A stretch of DNA of 64,000 nucleotides from the NCBI RefSeq assembly GCF_001049495.1, contig NZ_CDWI01000007.1, positions 62,001-126,000 on the forward strand. The letters run 5' to 3'. Origin of the DNA: Microbacterium sp. 3J1. Its GTDB lineage: Bacteria > Actinomycetota > Actinomycetes > Actinomycetales > Microbacteriaceae. The notes below the pieces were generated by a model. The model did not search any database, was not told the origin of the DNA, and was given only the letters and a program-made list of their open reading frames with translations. Positions 61,212 to 64,000 of this stretch are shown in pieces (position 1 is the first letter of the stretch; each line of letters opens with the position of its first letter). The position numbers and the translations under genes are program-made.

Positions 61212-62669
61212 ATGACTTCCACCGGCGACACAGACCTCGAGCAGCGCCGCGCGCTGCTCGATTCCTGGGTCGATACGCGCCGAGCGATCGCTCGACTCGA
61301 GGCCGAGGCGAGCGACCTCCTCGCAGAGCGGATGCGTCTCAGTCACGCGGATGCCGCGGAGCACACCTACCATCGCGATGCCATCCATCGATCGATGATC
61401 GCGGAGTACTCGGCTGCGGGACGCATCCCCCAGGGCAGCATCGAGTACGCGTTCACCGATGCCGCCTTCCTCTCCCGGAGCCACCCGCAAGTGCGCGAGG
61501 CGTTCCACGAGGGGTCCATCACGGCGGCGCACGTTCGGGAGATCGTGCGGGCGGCAGGGGTCGTCCGTGAAGCGATAGACAACGGCAGAGCGGATGCCGA
61601 CGTGCTGCCTCTGTTCGACACGGTCGCCGTCATCGTGGCCGAGACCGAGACTCCGGCCCGCACCCGCGCGCACCTGCGTGAGCTGGCAGCCACGCTGGCG
61701 GGCTCGACGATCACAGAGCGCCACGCGCGGGCGGCGTCGGAGCGCACCGTCACGGTGCGTCCCGCCGGAGACGGTCTCGCCGTGGTGACGATCGTGCTCC
61801 CCGAGCATCTCGCGGCCGCGATCATGGACCGCCTCACTCAGCTCGCCCGGGCTGTCATCGCGGGTCGGGCCGATCGCGAGCCCGTGCTCGATCCGATCGA
61901 TGAGGGCGAAGATCCTGTCTACCCCGAGCACATCGCTCAGGATGACCCGGCTCGCGACGACTACGCCATCTTCGGCGATGGAACGTTCACGACCGATCCG
62001 TCGACGCCGGGCGCGGCGAACCGCGAGCGGGTCGATCCGCTCACCGACCCTGCCCGCAGCCCTGACGTGGAACACATCCCCGCCGATACGAGGACCATCG
62101 ACCAGGTGCGCGCCGATCTGCTGACCGACCTGCTGCTCGTTTCCGACCCGAGCGCAGCCAACGGCTCGGGTCTCGACAACATCCACGCACGGATCCAGGT
62201 GACCGTCGCCGGCACGACTCTGGCAGGCTGCGACGAGCGTCCGGCGCAGCTCGACGGGCACGGCCCTCTGCACCCCGACGTCGCGCGAGACCTCGCCGGC
62301 CGACGCAGCGGCTGGTCGCGGCTGTTCCTCGATCCGACCGGACTGGTCAGAGAGACCGACACGTATACCCCGACAGAGCCGATGCGCCGGTTCCTACGTG
62401 CCCGGGATCAGCACTGCCGGTTCCCGGGCTGCCGCATGCCCGTGCATCGAAGTCAGATCGACCACACCTTCGACCACGCCAAAGGAGGGAAGACCGAGAC
62501 AGGCAATCTCGCACATCTCTGCGCGACGCATCACGTGCTGAAGCATCCCGACGTCGCCGATGAACACCGCTGGACCGCTCGACAGCTCCCAGACGGCACC
62601 ATCGACTGGCTCAGTCCGTTGGGCCGGACCTACCGCGACGCGCCCCGCAGACGGGTGATGTTCATCTAG
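61212..62669 (+). CDS. DUF222/HNH endonuclease domain protein (13E12-type repeat)
   Basis: 485 residues. N-terminal helical DUF222 (RRAIARLEAEASDLLAERMR, SRSHPQVREAFHEGSITAAH), acidic linker about 210-290, and a C-terminal HNH nuclease: CRFPGCRMPVHRSQIDHTFD then NLAHLCATHHVLKH with the His-Asn-His residues. Common in many copies in actinobacterial genomes, biology unknown. Start ATG 61212 is 6 nt after TAGAGT and has no ribosome-binding site. Confidence 0.92.
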   Translation: MTSTGDTDLEQRRALLDSWVDTRRAIARLEAEASDLLAERMRLSHADAAEHTYHRDAIHRSMIAEYSAAGRIPQGSIEYAFTDAAFLSRSHPQVREAFHEGSITAAHVREIVRAAGVVREAIDNGRADADVLPLFDTVAVIVAETETPARTRAHLRELAATLAGSTITERHARAASERTVTVRPAGDGLAVVTIVLPEHLAAAIMDRLTQLARAVIAGRADREPVLDPIDEGEDPVYPEHIAQDDPARDDYAIFGDGTFTTDPSTPGAANRERVDPLTDPARSPDVEHIPADTRTIDQVRADLLTDLLLVSDPSAANGSGLDNIHARIQVTVAGTTLAGCDERPAQLDGHGPLHPDVARDLAGRRSGWSRLFLDPTGLVRETDTYTPTEPMRRFLRARDQHCRFPGCRMPVHRSQIDHTFDHAKGGKTETGNLAHLCATHHVLKHPDVADEHRWTARQLPDGTIDWLSPLGRTYRDAPRRRVMFI

Positions 62670-62688
62670 GGCGCAGCAGCGCACTCGC

Positions 62689-64000
62689 TCAAGGACGGGC
62701 GGGAGCAGCTGCGGTTGCGGCCGCGGCTGCTGCTGCGGCCACCGGCAGGGCAGCCTCGATCCGCTGCAATTCTTCCTCCCCGTGCGCGGCGGTGAGGAAC
62801 CAGGCCTCGAACACGCTGGGGGGCAGCGCCACACCCTGCTCGCGCATCGCGTGGAAGAAGGGCGCGTACCGGAAGGTCTCCTGCGCCTGCGCCTCGACGT
62901 AGTCCCGCGGCGCTGTGGCCCGGAACGACGGGTTGAACAGGCTTCCCGCGTGGGCGACGGCATGGGTGACGCCGGCGTCCGTCAGCGCACGGTCCAGCGC
63001 GAGCGCGACCCGCGCCGCTGCGGCATCGACCGTGGCGTAGACGTCCGGAGTCGCCAGCCGCAACGTCGCGAGTCCCGCAGCGACCGAGAGCGGATTCCCC
63101 GACAGCGTGCCCGCCTGGTAGACGGGGCCCAGCGGCGCGAGCAGATCCATGACGTCCGCACGGCCGCCGAGGGCTGCCAGCGGCATCCCTCCCCCGACGA
63201 CCTTGCCGAAGGTGATGATGTCGGGCAGGTAGTCCTCGCCTCCGGCGGCCTGCAGCCCCCAGAACCCGGCGGGATGCACGCGGAAGCCCGTGAGAACCTC
63301 GTCGAGGATCATCAGTGCACCGTGTGCATGAGCCGTGTCGGCGATGAATCGGTTGAACCCCGGAAGCGGCGCGACGACACCCATGTTGGCGGCCGCAGCC
63401 TCGACGATGACCGCGGCGATCCGCTGGCCGTGCTCGGCGAAGACCGCCTCGAGGGCATCACGGTCGTTGTAGTCGATAACCAGGGTCTGCGCGGCGATCG
63501 GCGCCGGCACACCGGCCGAACCGGGCAGAGCGAGCGTCGCGACGCCCGAGCCCGCCGCGGCCAGCAGCCCGTCCGAGTGGCCGTGATAGTGGCCGGCGAA
63601 CTTCACGAGCAGGTCGCGCCCGGTGGCACCACGCGCGAGACGGATGGCGGTCATCGTCGCCTCCGTGCCCGTCGACACGAGACGCACGCGCTCGACCGGA
63701 CGCACCTCGCCGAACCGCACGCGATCCGCGATCAGGGCGGCGAGCTCCACCTCGCCCTCGGTCGGCGCGCCGAACGACAGTCCGCGCGTCGCGGCCTCCT
63801 GCACGGCGGCGACGATCTCGGGGTGCGCGTGCCCGAGCAGCGCCGGGCCCCACGACGCGACGAGGTCGACGTACTCCGCGCCCGCGGCATCCGTCACCGT
63901 CGCGCCCCGCGCCGACGCGAGGAAGCGAGGGGTGCCGCCTACAGATCCGTAGGCGCGCACGGGCGAGTTCACCCCGCCCGGGATCACCGTGCGTGCGGCG
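62689..64000 (-). CDS. hemL: Glutamate-1-semialdehyde 2,1-aminomutase, 5' end outside the window
   Basis: Frame open to the window edge; the part seen starts ...[18 protein letters not shown], the usual sequence 10-15 residues into Hem[62 protein letters not shown] Lys in [20 protein letters not shown]. Converts glutamate-1-semialdehyde to 5-aminolevulinate for haem. C-terminus has an added Ala run ([18 protein letters not shown]). Convergent with the HNH gene, 19 bp apart. Confidence 0.96.
   Translation of the reverse strand, partial: AARTVIPGGVNSPVRAYGSVGGTPRFLASARGATVTDAAGAEYVDLVASWGPALLGHAHPEIVAAVQEAATRGLSFGAPTEGEVELAALIADRVRFGEVRPVERVRLVSTGTEATMTAIRLARGATGRDLLVKFAGHYHGHSDGLLAAAGSGVATLALPGSAGVPAPIAAQTLVIDYNDRDALEAVFAEHGQRIAAVIVEAAAANMGVVAPLPGFNRFIADTAHAHGALMILDEVLTGFRVHPAGFWGLQAAGGEDYLPDIITFGKVVGGGMPLAALGGRADVMDLLAPLGPVYQAGTLSGNPLSVAAGLATLRLATPDVYATVDAAAARVALALDRALTDAGVTHAVAHAGSLFNPSFRATAPRDYVEAQAQETFRYAPFFHAMREQGVALPPSVFEAWFLTAAHGEEELQRIEAALPVAAAAAAAATAAAPARP

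Overview
This window is 64 kb of GC-rich DNA that is packed with genes. It looks like an actinobacterium of the Microbacteriaceae, most likely Microbacterium. That is an inference from the composition, the start sites (TANNNT boxes exactly 6 nt before starts that have no ribosome-binding site), and the gene families: CGNR and DUF222-HNH proteins, YkoE-type ECF importer, GH51 arabinofuranosidase with a CUT1 ABC importer, and 2-methylcitrate cycle. There is no rRNA, tRNA, CRISPR array, insertion sequence or prophage in the window. Both end genes (a sugar-nucleotide epimerase-like SDR on the left, hemL on the right) run off the edge.

Left part (1-12 kb). A small cassette of three overlapping genes (574-2377) encodes a short helical protein, a WXG/LXG-like protein with a C-terminal domain I cannot name, and a small lipoprotein; it resembles a type VII secretion substrate with a membrane-anchored partner. 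An FMN reductase follows. Then comes a carbohydrate locus: an AldO-type alditol oxidase diverging from a LacI regulator, then a sugar ABC importer (lipoprotein and two permeases) and a GH51 alpha-L-arabinofuranosidase. A near-identical operator (TTACATCGATG core) lies in the oxidase/LacI divergence and as a perfect 16-bp palindrome before the importer. An MFS sugar-type transporter converges on this operon.

Central-left (12-25 kb). The propionate operon gntR-prpD-prpB-prpC has GTGTATACAC over its promoter and a large nested inverted repeat between prpD and prpB. An extragenic 148-bp-period duplication separates it from an EamA transporter, a divergent CGNR regulator and an AXE1-like esterase. 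Next is a complete non-phosphorylative L-fucose pathway: aldo/keto reductase, L-fuconate dehydratase, FAH-family hydrolase, SDR and lactonase, with a FadR-type regulator whose putative operator occurs twice.

Centre (25-45 kb). There is a Pro-rich membrane protein, a PLP enzyme of the Cds1 (cysteine desulfhydrase) type, an ECF sigma factor with a downstream membrane protein, a secreted I36-like protein, a GcvR-like ACT protein, and a GntR regulator diverging from an aminotransferase V plus second CUT1 importer operon. These are followed by an aldo/keto reductase, a DUF4407 membrane protein, a TetR/NAD(P)H-oxidoreductase divergent pair with palindromic sites, rlmN, a KDPG-aldolase-type enzyme, a TSUP exporter behind a 19-codon leader ORF, two SDRs and a roadblock-like protein.

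Right part (45-64 kb). There is an aminoglycoside-phosphotransferase-like kinase, a CNNM/CBS protein, TerC behind a probable yybP-ykoY (Mn2+) riboswitch, a YkoE-D-C ECF importer behind a clear TPP riboswitch, an S11 D,D-carboxypeptidase, a heterodimeric ABC exporter with one degenerate ATP site, and a 3-hydroxyisobutyryl-CoA hydrolase. Next is a solitary ABC ATPase carrying a 300-residue acidic tail that ends in seven His-rich repeats, then a small hypothetical protein, a DUF222-HNH protein and hemL.
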